A stretch of DNA of 64,000 bases from Diadema setosum (taxonomy: Eukaryota; Echinodermata; Echinoidea; Diadematoida; Diadematidae): assembly GCF_964275005.1 (NCBI RefSeq), contig NC_092704.1, positions 5,035,048 through 5,099,047 on the forward strand, given 5' to 3'. Positions within the stretch are counted from its first letter, which is position 1. Every line of letters begins with the position of its first letter. The notes below the pieces were generated by a model. The model did not search any database. It was not told where the DNA came from and saw only the letters and a program-made list of their open reading frames with translations. A program made the position numbers and the translations under genes. This document shows, piece by piece, positions 11,161 through 21,431 of this stretch.

Positions 11161-11880
11161 CAAACAAACCTCAAATCAAGATTTTGGTTGTCAGTTAGAT
11201 ATACAAAGTAGTTAAACAATCAGTGAATTTACACAGGAAAACCAGCAAAAGATACAAGTGTATCCATAACACAGCATTGCTGGTATACAACATGTAGGGG
11301 GAAAAGGGAATACCACTTTTACACACATCACCTCAAAGTGCGTGTAATGATATTCCTTGTACCCAACTCTACAGGTGCATCAAAGTTGAAGATACATGTA
11401 GATGTATGTAATTCTTCTTAATATACATAACACACACATTATCATGGTAAAGAATTAGTTAATTGCGAAAACAAAACAGAACAAAGAAAAAATGTTGCCA
11501 CTAAGGTCGGTGAGGAAAGACAAAAGACCACAAGAAGTGTGTAATAGAGCTGTCTTGTTAAAGGAAGGTGGTTACCAAGGTCTTGATTTCATGATCAATC
11601 ATAACTCTTGCTTGATTAAGCAGGGTCCAAGCACATTTAAATAACATTGCCAATTCATCTGCCACATAATTGAGAAAGAGTGTAAACTATGTACCAATGG
11701 CTTTTGTACTGGACAGAGGCTGAAAATTCAATCAAATTAAAGACCAGATAAAAATTGCCAATAATTCCTGTAGGATCTGCAGCTTCATGCTGGCAGGCTA
11801 AATTCCTTGCAACTGTGCTTCCTCATCAGATTACATTGTACTAACATTGTGATACGTGCCTCATGATTTGTTGCAAATGT
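11161..11880. other. 3' flank of unit 2 zinc-finger pseudogene
   Basis: No gene seen. From about 11580 (TGATTTCATGATCAATCATAA and onward) it aligns with 20735-20900, downstream of the finger gene of unit 3, so it is part of the duplicated unit. The part before 11580 has no recognised content. Confidence 0.55.
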
Positions 11881-12436
11881 TTAAGGTGTAGGTGAGCATG
11901 CGACCATGCAAAGACATGTGCCATTTGAATGTTCACCTTTCTAAGCACTTTGAGAGGACTTTACAGCAGAATGGTTTCTCCACAGTGTGCACGCCCATGA
12001 GGAGTATCATATTCCTTGCACCTTAACATGGATTTTCTGCACAGTTTGCACTGGTCTCTTACAAAGAAAAGCTTCTCGGGGGCTTTCTGTGGTGTTCATG
12101 TGATTTCATCTTTTTCTGTGACAAATCAAGGTAGGTTTCCCTCATAGTCTCACTAAGTCAATCTGGGTTTCAGATACCTGTATTACAGTACATCTAATAA
12201 GGCTGGTCAAGTTGTTTACTTTGTAATTTGCAGCTTGTGTCAACCTTTCTCCTCTGAGACCAAGTGCTGAGAAAACTTGCCCTTTTTTATCCTCTGCTGG
12301 TATGGCTTCTCCTGATGAGGCCGATGAGGCTGTATTGGTCTTCTTACCATCCACTGATGGTTTATCACTCATTTTACCTGCAACTGTGAGGACACTTTGT
12401 ACTATTTGAAGCACTGAAGGAACCACAAAGGAGAAA
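11881..12436 (-). pseudogene. Decayed C2H2 finger gene of unit 2, 3' portion
   Basis: The reverse strand retains the conserved N-terminal region (residue strings such as [11 protein letters not shown] and AEDKKGQVF) and one degraded finger pair at about 11900-12060, with frameshifts and lost cysteines. It matches the start of the coding region in the genes at 1-1226 and 21428-24229. The gypsy element 12442-17075 splits it, and the rest continues at 17081. Confidence 0.75.
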
Positions 12437-12441
12437 ATCTG

Positions 12442-12533
12442 TGTGGTATAATGTTAATCGATCTGTGAATCGATCATGAATATTGAGATCGTACTACCGG
12501 AGATTATAAGTGAAAGTCCGTCAAACCGCCACA
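12442..12533 (+). repeat. 5' LTR, 92 bp (internally deleted)
   Basis: It runs from TGTGGTATAATG to CCGCCACA. Compared with the 3' LTR it lacks about 48 bp between AAGTGAAA and GTCCGTCAAACC. It keeps the unoccupied GTTAATCGATCTG site into which the MITE inserted in the 3' LTR. Confidence 0.88.
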
Positions 12534-12550
12534 TGGTGTCAGGAACGGGA
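12534..12550 (+). promoter_or_regulatory. Primer-binding site candidate
   Basis: TGGTGTCAGGAACGGGA directly abuts the 5' LTR. It begins TGG, as expected for pairing with a tRNA 3' CCA end. Which tRNA primes was not determined. Confidence 0.65.
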
Positions 12551-12774
12551 TTCTTTGGAGACTAAATTTGGGAGAGGACAAGTATTGAGTTAAATAACAG
12601 CTGACACAAAGTGAAATTTGACATCAAAATGACAGTCACCGAACGGTACAACGTGTACAGTGTCACTACAGTCCCACCCGTACGTTCTAGTGTGATGGAA
12701 AAATAGTCAAGGTCGGATTGTGTTACAGTTATGACAGTGTAATGACTTGTTGATCTCGAAGTGAATTCATCAAA

Positions 12775-13351
12775 ATGGCGACTACAGAAGTGATCAAGTA
12801 ACCAGATAACTCCTCCAGAGCCATTTGACTTTCGTGCACCAAAAGAGTGGCCGAAATGGATCCTTAGATTTGAACGTTTCAGACAAGCTTCACAACTCGC
12901 AAAGTCTGACCAAGAATCGCAGGTTAGTACATTGATTTATTCAATGGGTGATCAGGCTGATGATATCTTGATGTCGTTCAAACTAAGCAGTGAAGAAATG
13001 AAAAACTATGACAAAATTGTGGAAAAGTTTGATCACCATTTTGTCCCTCAACATAATGTCATCTTCGAACGCGCAAAGTTCAATCAAAGGAATAAAAGAA
13101 CTGGTGAAACAGTTGACTTGTTTATCACAGACTTGTATTGCCTTAGTGAACATTGCAAGTATGGTTCTCTCAAAGACGAAATGATCCGTGATCGCATTGT
13201 AGTGGGACTTCTTGACAGAAAGCTGTCAGAAAAGCTGCAACTAGATGAAAAGCTCACCCTACAGAAAGCCGTAGAGCAGTGTAGACAGTCTGAGACCATC
13301 AAAAATCAACTGAGTTGTTCAGTGAGGGTAGTGCGAATGTTGATGCTGTGA
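12775..13351 (+). pseudogene. gypsy gag, broken
   Basis: An ATG at 12775 runs only to a stop at 12799. The conserved gag body, which shows PPEPFDF, EWPKW and YSMGDQADDI, lies in another frame and is open from about 12794 to 13351. That placement implies a small indel near the start. The body resembles the capsid region of Mag/gypsy gag. The zinc knuckle expected downstream is missing. Confidence 0.8.
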
Positions 13352-13429
13352 AACAAAAGCCAAAATCAAACAAAAGTACATTTCACAAGCAGAGTGGAGA
13401 GTACCACTCCCGCTCATGAAAAAAAGTCA

Positions 13430-16011
13430 AAGATGAGCTGGAAAGGATGGAACAAGTGGGAGTGATTTCAAAAATCAGTGAGCCAACAGAATGGTGTGCA
13501 GGTATGGTAGTCGTGCCAAAACCAAATGGACAAGTTCGCATATGTGTAGACCTGACGCAGCTGAACAAAAGTGTGAAAAGGGAGACACACCCATTGCCAC
13601 CAGTAGACCATACATTAGCACAGCTTGCAGGATCAAAAGTCTTCTCAAAGCTTGATGCTAACTCTGGATTTTGGCAAATTCCGTTATCGCCAGAATCAGC
13701 AAAGCTGACGACCTTCCTTACACCGTTTGGGAGGTATCATTTCAACCGTCTTCCTTTCGGTATTTCTTCCGCGCCAGAGTACTTCCAGCGAAGGATGTCA
13801 CAAATCCTCGATGGACTTGATGGACTTGAGTGCCTGATGGATGATATCCTGATCCATGGGCCAACTACTGCCATCCACGATGAGCAGCTACCGTACATGC
13901 AGTGATGAAACGCATGGAAGCAGCAGGGGTGACCCTCAATTTGGACAAGTGTGACCTCTCCAAGCCAAGCATGAAATTCCTAGGTCATATCATAGACGAC
14001 AATGGAATTCATGCCGACCCAGAAAAGGTCAAAGCAGTCATTGACCTTGAGCCACCCAAAAATGTGAGCGAAGTACGCAGAATCCTTGGCATGGTGAACC
14101 AGTTAGAGAAATTCATTCCCAATCTAGCAGAAAAGACTCAACCAATACGTGAACTGTTGAGCAAGAAAAATGCATGGCACTGGGACCAAAACCAGCAAAA
14201 AGCATTTGATGAGATAAAGCAAATTCTCATCAACAGCCCGGTGTTAGCTCACTATGATGTCACAGCCCCAAAGAAAGTGTCCACAGATGCGTCGTCATTT
14301 GGACTGGGAGCAGTCCTCCTACAGAGAGACAATGCGAGTGGTAAACCTGTGTGGAAACCAGTAGCATACGCATCCCGTGCGATGACCAGTGCCGAACAAA
14401 GATATGCCCAAATCGAAAAGGAGGGTCTTGCTGCTACATGGGCTTGTAAAAAGTTCTCGCACTACTTGATTGGTACTGATTTCGTTATTGAGACAGATCA
14501 TAAGAAATTGGTGCCCTTGCTAGAAAGCAAGGACATAGCCGAATTGCCAGCGAGAATTCAACGCTTCAGAATGCGCCTGATGAAGTTCAGCTACAGTATA
14601 GTGCATGTCCCCGGAAAAGATTTGCACACAGCAGACACTCTCTCACGTGCTCCAGTTGGAGACTTTGAAAAGAGTGACCCGCAATTGGAGGAAGACACCC
14701 AAGTGTTTGTAGACATGATCATGAGTGACATTCCTGCAACAGAGAAAAGACTGCAAGAAATAAGGCAGCCACAAAATGCAGACCCCGACTGTGTCAAATT
14801 GAAAGAGTACTGTGAGAAGGGCTGGCCAAACACAAAATCGCTAAGCCCAGCAATGACTGAGTACCATAAATCAGGAGAAATCACAGTACAACAAGGTCTG
14901 CTGATGAAGGGGTCACAAATCATCATTCCTCCAGCAATGCGAAAAGACATGCTCGCAAAAATCCATGAAGGTCACCAAGGACTGAACAAGTGTCGCGAAC
15001 GAATGAAGCGATCTGTGTGGTGGCCTGGTGTGAGCAAACAGCTAGCAGATGTGGTACAAACATGTGATGCTTGTACATGTATCAAGCAGCGTAGAAACCA
15101 AGCAGAGCCAATAATCCAATCTGCAACCCCAGAAAGACCATGGCAACCTGTAGGAACTGACCTATTCCAATGGGAAAACAAGCAGTACAGTACTTACTTG
15201 TTGTGGACTACTTCTTGCGATACATAGAGATAGCGTTGCTGAAAGAAACGTCGGATACCGTGATCAATCATTTGAAGTCGATTTTCGCAAGACATGGTAT
15301 TCCAGAAGTTGTTATTTCAGACAATGGACCGCAGTACGCGTCCTCATCATTTGCGAAATTCATGGAAAAGTACGGATTTGAACACATCACAAGCAGCCCT
15401 CGCTTTCCACAAAGCAACGCGGAAGCGGAAAGAGCCATACAAACAATCAAAGGACTGCTGAGCAAAGCCAAAGACCCATACCTTGCTTTGCTTGTGTATC
15501 GATCGTCACCACTAGCGACTGGCCAAACTCCAGCACAGCTACTGATGGGGCGACAACTGCGAACAACATTGCCTTCGCACCCATCACAACTTGACCCCAA
15601 TTGGCCAGACAAGAACAGTTTCGTGCTCAGGACAAACGATACAGAGCACAACAGAGCGAGAACTACAACAAACGCCATAGGGTCGCACCTCTTCCTGAGC
15701 TCAAACCAGGGGAGAGAGTATGGCATAGAGAGCTCAACCAGCCTGCAGCCATCATCTGGGAAGCAGGAACGCCTCGATCGTACATCGTCTCAACATCTCG
15801 TGGTACGCTAAGACGAAACCGGCATGCACTTGTTCCTCGACATCGAGTGTGGGAGCACCCAAACAACGAGCCGCCAGAGTTTCCGGCCCGAGAGCAGGAA
15901 GTCGAGCAACTACCTGAGCCAGAGAGATCCCCGCCACGTGCCGCTCCGAGACAGTTCTACAGGACAGCCCGTGGGAGAATCTCAAAGCCACCCGATAGAT
16001 TAAATCTTTAA
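13430..16011 (+). pseudogene. gypsy pol: RT, RNase H, integrase, with frameshifts
   Basis: The first frame (13447-13905) carries reverse transcriptase from the GVISKI and PLPPVDHTL region through LTPFGRYHFNRLPFGI to the catalytic LMDDIL. The second (13902-15227) carries RNase H (STDASSFGLGAVLLQ) and the integrase zinc region (HEGHQGLNKC with CDACTCIKQ). The third (15170-15811) carries the integrase core with VVDYF, SDNGPQYAS and the E of NAEAERA. The fourth (15601-16011) carries the integrase C-terminus with PGERVW. Frame breaks fall near 13890, 15170 and 15600. Protease and the RT N-terminus are absent, removed by the same deletion that cut gag at about 13400. It was a copy-and-paste retroelement polyprotein and is no longer functional. 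Confidence 0.88.
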
Positions 16012-16373
16012 ATGAAATAAAACAGTAAACCAAACAAGACTCAAATTGGGATTATTTTGGACATAGTTTACACACACAAACACACAAATAACACAGTTAC
16101 GCGTTTTGAGAAGTAACATTGCCTTTTATTATATTGCTTATTTGGACTGTGATTCTAAAGCGAAACTTCCGATGCCGGACTCAGAAATATGTGGAGAACC
16201 TCGATGTGAGATATGTGGACTTTGAATGGACTTTAAATATCATTCAAAGACTTACGCACGTTTGGACAATTGGACAATAATTGTTTGGAAATACTTTTGG
16301 ACATTCGATTGTGGACATTATTTTGAACTGGACATTAATTTTAAGAAGTTAATATGGAACTCAGAAAGGGGGA

Positions 16374-17075
16374 TGTGGTATAATGTTAAAGGGAAGATAA
16401 ACCCCAAGAACAATGTGGATTGAGTGAAAGCAGCAACATTATTAGAACACATCAGTGAAAGTTTGAAGAAAATCGGACAATCGATGCAAAAGTTATGAAT
16501 TTTTAAAGTTTTGATGTTGGAACCGCTGGATGAGGAGACTACTGGAGGATATGACGTATGAGTGGACAACAATACAAAGGAAATATAAAGAAAATACTAC
16601 AAAAATCAATTTTTCATGAAAATTACAAATTCCATCAACTTGATATTGACATATGTTAAGGGTAGCAATTATTCCCCCTGCTTTCTGAAAGCGGTTGGTC
16701 CACTGCTCTTTCATACTTCTAGAAAAGTGAATTTTTGTTGAATTTCCTTTATATTTTCTTTGTATTGTTGTCCACTCATACGTCATATCCTCTAGTAGTC
16801 TCCCCATCCAGCGGTTCCAACACCAAAACTTTAAAAATTCATAACTTTTGCATCGATTGTCCCATTTTCCTCAAACTTTCATTGATGTGTTCTACTAATG
16901 TTGCTGCTTTCACTCAATCCACATTGTTCTTGGGGTTTATCTTCCCTTTAATTGATCTGTGAATCGATCGTGAATATTGAGATCGTCCTACAGAGATTAG
17001 AAGTGAAATTCCGCAATCTATATCCATCGTCTCCAGTCTAGTTTATTGAGTGTTCGAGTCCGTCAAACCGCCACA
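16374..17075 (+). repeat. 3' LTR, interrupted by a nested MITE
   Basis: Preceded by a purine tract (AAAGGGGGA). It is about 140 bp once the 558-bp MITE and its extra TTAA are removed, and it retains the block missing from the 5' LTR. Confidence 0.88.
16390..16947. mobile_element. 558-bp palindromic TTAA MITE nested in the 3' LTR
   Basis: The ends AGGGAAGATAAACCCC and GGGGTTTATCTTCCCT are exact inverses, flanked by TTAA at 16386-16389 and 16948-16951. Arms pair over long stretches (GATTGAGTGAAAGCAGCAAC with its inverse near 16903). The 5' LTR has the empty site. Same family as 2237-2764 and 25137-25437. TTAA targeting suggests a piggyBac-type source (inference). Confidence 0.9.
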
Positions 17076-17080
17076 ATCTG

Positions 17081-17340
17081 TGCACATTTCCTTGTCATAT
17101 TATGCTTTATCACAGCCTCTTGACATTTTGCTTTACATAGGATTGCTTGTTCTGGACACAAAATCTGCATTGCCATTCAAAACAGAGTTTTACAAGTTGT
17201 ATTAACAAATGACACAAAACTCATAAATACATTTATATGCCAACATTCAACAATAGGTGCTAATGCATAATGGTTCCTTCCACAGCATGATAATCAGTGT
17301 TCATATCGTCGGTGGTCATCCCAAACGTTGTACAGGTATA
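17081..17340 (-). pseudogene. Continuation of unit 2 finger pseudogene (5' portion and intron edge)
   Basis: Sequence after the gypsy target duplication resumes homology to the 5' part of the finger genes: TTGCTTGTTCTGGACACA matches GCTTGTCTGCGACACA at 24088, and GACACAAAACTCATAAATAC matches the intron-side stretch at 24150. Frames are broken. Confidence 0.65.
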
Positions 17341-18173
17341 CCCCGATTTTTGGTCAAAATTTCGATTTTGAGATTTTCAGACATTTTGATAGTCGATATT
17401 CCATTTTACATTCATGTACTATGAAATGTTCAGTTTCTAATTTGATTTAATTTTTGTGTAATCATCACTTTAATAAAGCCATGTCATTTCATTTTGATCA
17501 TTTCCCCATAGGCGCGCATGTTAGAACACAGTGATATGCCGTCCTCTTGTATTTGACAGTTCTGATGACCGCAAACACAGTGCGCGCGGTCAACGAACTG
17601 TCCTATATCGGGAGCATTGACTTTGCGTTTAATCTTTTGATATAGGCCTACGACGTTCATTGACCACAACAACAGTACGCGCGGTCAACAAAACTGTCCT
17701 ATACGCAGTAAATGACGATTGAAAAATGGGTAAACTTCAAACGTGATTACATTTTTGTATCTCAAAATGCTATTCTTACATAAAAAATTACAGATATGAC
17801 GGTTCGGATGACTGCTGACGATGTATTCATGGCTTCTATCATTAGGAATTACAATGTTTTTATACTGGGAGAGGATGCTATCATCTGATATTTCTCCAGG
17901 GTAAATCACACAGGTGAAACAACTCTACACTGTGTATGTAATATGATTCTTTGTGCAGGATTGCATGCAAAAAGCATAAAATATGGCCACATTCCAATGC
18001 AACCTTCTAAGAAACACTATACATGGAATTATCCATGCATGACGTCCACTTCAATTGAACTAGAGAAATTCTTCATGTCAGAAAATCGAAAAGCTGATTT
18101 CATCAGGCAGATTCTTTATTTGATATACACTGTACATTGCAATGTATACTGTCTACTGCAAGTTAAACTCAAA
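17341..18173. other. Non-coding; upstream part of unit 2
   Basis: No gene seen. At 17943 the string GATTCTTTGTGCAGGATTG matches the upstream intron of the other two units, so the duplicated unit continues with insertions. Two similar blocks containing GCGCGGTCAAC recur at 17583 and 17680. Confidence 0.45.
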
Positions 18174-18175
18174 TA

Positions 18176-20701
18176 CAGTCAACCTCGCATAAGTCGACAT
18201 AATCGGGACTGAGCAAAACACGTCGACTTATGTTGTCGACTTATAAATGAAAACTAATTTCCCCTGTACAGAGTAAGATTTGGATCACGATGCGGATCGC
18301 TACCCAAATCTTACTTCTTTTGCCGCCAAAACATGCCTACTGACAACAGCAACAATGTTTAGTTCATGCATAAATCTCGGGTTAGTAACGACAACGCACA
18401 ATTCCCAAATCTCTACAGAGATTTTGAGAGAGCGGGATCGGAAACCTAGGCCCGTTTCTAGACACTTTACGTTTTAAACTTGATTTGAAATATCAAACAC
18501 AAATTCCCTAAAATTGCATTAAACTTTGCGATTTAAATTCAAGTGCGTTACTGCGAAGATATGCGTGTGATTTTGCCTGATTCTGTCGAGATAATTTTTC
18601 AGTGCCGACTGAGTTGAAATATGTGTCGCCATATTTGTTCTGTTTAAATTTGTATTGCCATACTCTGAAAATGAATTGTTCTCGCGCTCTGATTCGCAAC
18701 ATTACCGCTCTGTACGGCGCGGGCCCGTCTGAAATAAAAAGAAGCAGAAAAGTTTGTTTGAAAACGACATCTTTCGGACTACTATAACCTTCGTAAAAAC
18801 AAACCTCTTTCCATTGTCGGACTAATTTAACTTTGGACTGAGATTTAAACCTTCGGCATAGCGAACTTTAACAATAATTCGTTGTCATTTTTTCATTGAC
18901 ATTTTGTGAAGCAGCATGCGTTTCGGCAGTTTGAAACGTGTGAATGTTGCGATGTCTTTCCCCTGCAAGTGCAGACTAAGTTCGGTCACGGCGAAAGTTC
19001 CGTTACGAAATAAAATATAATGCGAGCCTTTTCAACCATAACGCACTTCCGTAAATTTTTATGCGTTTAAACGCAGTTACTGGTTTCGGACAAAACCTGC
19101 AAATTTTTTCTGCAACGCTCTTGCTTTTTAAATACAGTGTTGCTTGTGATTTGACGGACTTGCATTTGATTTTTAGAGTTACGTTTAAACGCAATTGAGT
19201 TTAAATTTCATACAATTTTCTAGTTTCGTATGATTATCAAACGCAGGTCTTTTCAGCGTTGCATGTGATTTGATGGACTTGCATTTGATTTTTAGAGTTG
19301 CGTTTAAACGCAGTTGAGTTTAAGTTTCCTACAATTTTCCAGTTTCGTATGATTATCAAACGCAAGTCTTTCCAGCATTCCGTGTGATTTGATGGACTTG
19401 CATTTGATTTTCAGAGTTGCGTTTGATTTCTTATTTTGCTTACGAAATAAAAAATAATGCAAGTTTTTTAAACAATAACACAACTCCGTAGATGTTTAGA
19501 GATGCGTTTAAACGCAGTTTCTTATAGTTCCATACAAAAATCGCAAGTCTTCTCTGCACCGCTCTTGCGTTTAAACGCAGCGTTACGTGTGATTTGATGG
19601 ACTTGCAATTGTTTTTTTTAGAGTTGCGTTTAAACGCAATTGAGTAAAAAAAAAGTTCCCTACAATTTTCTAGTTTCGTATGATCATCAAACCCACATCT
19701 TTCAGCTTTCCGTGTGATTTGATGGACTTGCATTGGATTTTCAGAGTTGCGTTTAATTTCTAATTTTGTTTACGAAAGTGTAATGCAAGTCTTTTCAACA
19801 ATAACGCACTTCCGTTGATGTATAGAGATGTTTTTAAACGCAGTTTCCAGTTTCGTACAAAACCGCAAGTCTTCTCTGCAACGCTCTTGCGTTTAAATAC
19901 ATCGTTGCGTGTGATTTGATGGACTTGCATTTGATTTCTAGAGTTGCGTTTAAACGCAGTTGAGTTTCAGGTTCGTACAATTATTTTCTAGTTTCATATG
20001 ATTATCAGATGCAAGTCTTTTCAGCAACGCAATTGCGTTTAAATGCAAAAGTTGCGTGTGATTTGATACACCTGCATTTGATTTTTTTTTTGAGTTGCAT
20101 TATTAGTTGCACTGTAATAAATTTTCTAGAAAGGGCACAGGTTTTAATACCGCTTCGGAATAATAAACGTCAGAATATTCAGATTTACAAAAACATTTCA
20201 TGTTCGGATAATGAATACCTACTAGGACATAGTTAAGTGTACAAAATTTTTGCGTTTTGAGAAAAACGAGAGGGAGAAAAGGGGTAAAGTGAACTGCCTT
20301 GGGTACTACATGTAATACTCCAGTGTAAATGGGTGTATGCCATTTCTATAGGCTGGCATACAAGACAATGGACGCATGGCGCGAACGCTACCGCGCCGTA
20401 CACTAGCGAATTACCGAGTAGAAATGCAGCGAATCGGAGCGGGAAAACAATTCTTTTTCAGAGAATGGCGATAAGATTTTGAGCGAAAAATTATGTCGAC
20501 TTAGACGAGGGAATTAACACGTATTTCAGCTCAGTTGGCACTGAAAAATCAGGTCGACTTACGCGAGTTGTCGACTTACAAATGTCGACTAAGACGAGGA
20601 AATTTTCAAGGAACAACAAAGGCAAAAATCGGGACTTTTTTATTGTGTCGACTTAAGCGAGTTGTCGACTTGTGCGATGTCGACTTAGGCGAGGTCTACT
20701 G
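18176..20701. mobile_element. 2.5-kb pogo/Tigger-like non-autonomous element with internal repeats
   Basis: The terminus CAGTCAACCTCGCATAAGTC is inverted at the end (GGCGAGGTCTACTG), flanked by TA at 18174-18175 and 20702-20703. CAGT ends with CTCG and TA duplication are typical of pogo/Tigger elements. No transposase is present. The ends hold repeated GTCGACTTA units. The interior (about 19050-20100) is an imperfect array of blocks of about 120 and 200 bp, each with GGACTTGCATTTGATTT and the 12-bp palindrome GCGTTTAAACGC. A sister copy is at 31967-34912. Confidence 0.8.
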
Positions 20702-20703
20702 TA

Positions 20704-20955
20704 CTGCCTGTATAAATGGGTGAGAGTTATCACTGATTTCATGATCAATCATAAATTCACTTGACATATTAATACAGGGCTGTGATTATACTTTGAATAT
20801 CAAATTGATCTGCCACAGCACTTTTAATGCGGGAATATAGACTATGTACCCTTGGGTTATGCAGACCTGGACAGAAGCCTTACCATGCCACCACTGGCAA
20901 TCTATTGATAATGTCTGGGCATGTAAAGAATAGAAGAGGTAACATTAAAAAAATC
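20704..20955. other. 3' flank of unit 3, paralogous to 11580-11760
   Basis: No coding signal. It shares GATTTCATGATCAATCATAA and the following about 150 bp with the flank of the unit 2 pseudogene, which marks one edge of the duplicated unit. Confidence 0.55.
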
Positions 20956-21431
20956 TTAGCCACCCCATCCTTTTTTCAATGGTTCCCATAAATTCCAACA
21001 AAAATTCATTAAGAATGAAGTTAACACATAGATTACTCGTACTACTTTTTTATGTTGGAACAGCAGCTTTTTTTTCTTTTTGCTCTTTTTCTTTTTTGCT
21101 GATGGCAAGGTAAATCCCTGAAAACTGGGTTTCCTCATGTGATCATTGAACCTGCATTGGTGGAGCAATGATTTGTGGCAGATGTTGCAGGCGCCCAATA
21201 CTTGGGGAAGCAGGCATGCCAGGGACTGTGCGAAGACATGTGGTGATTAGGGGACCCTCGCTGTGTGAAGCACCTTGAACACACTTTACAGCGGAATGGC
21301 TTCTCCCCTGTGTGCACTCTCATGTGGACCTTCATATTACACTTAAGAATGGTAATCCCGCCTAATTTGCACTGCTCTCTTGAGCGCTTGTGTTTCTTGA
21401 ATTGGGACTTGCTTTGGTGTTCGTATTTCAT
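20956..21431 (-). pseudogene. Out-of-frame tail of the 21428-24229 finger gene
   Basis: The finger pattern continues beyond the stop at 21428 in a different frame: another pair ([14 protein letters not shown], then [10 protein letters not shown]) whose first finger has lost a cysteine (CKLGG). A further frame change leads to [18 protein letters not shown] and a lysine-rich KKKKSKKKKK tail at about 21080, resembling a nuclear-localisation tail. The first break is a 4-nt loss relative to sister repeats (AAAGGATGA where they read AAGAAGAGGATGA). Unless a downstream splice rescues it, this is a dead C-terminus. Confidence 0.7.

Larger units (their letters stand above)
12442..17075 (+). mobile_element. 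Degenerate Ty3/gypsy LTR retrotransposon
   Basis: Both LTRs begin TGTGGTATAATG and end CCGCCACA. The host sequence ATCTG is duplicated at 12437-12441 and 17076-17080, an exact 5-bp target duplication. Order is LTR, primer site, gag, RT, RNase H, integrase, purine tract, LTR. The very short LTRs (about 140 bp) and the order resemble Mag-type gypsy elements (inference). At least three frame breaks and an internal deletion show it is dead. Confidence 0.92.

Noticed and set aside
10596-11219. Open frames with KGQRSKGQGQ-like residues (also at 51116 and 52244)
   Set aside because: Translation of GACCTTTGACC repeats; present only in the Helitron2-like copies.
18280-20236. Small open frames in the Tigger-like elements (also 32484-33374)
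   Set aside because: Their similarity between copies follows the DNA repeat; no transposase signature.
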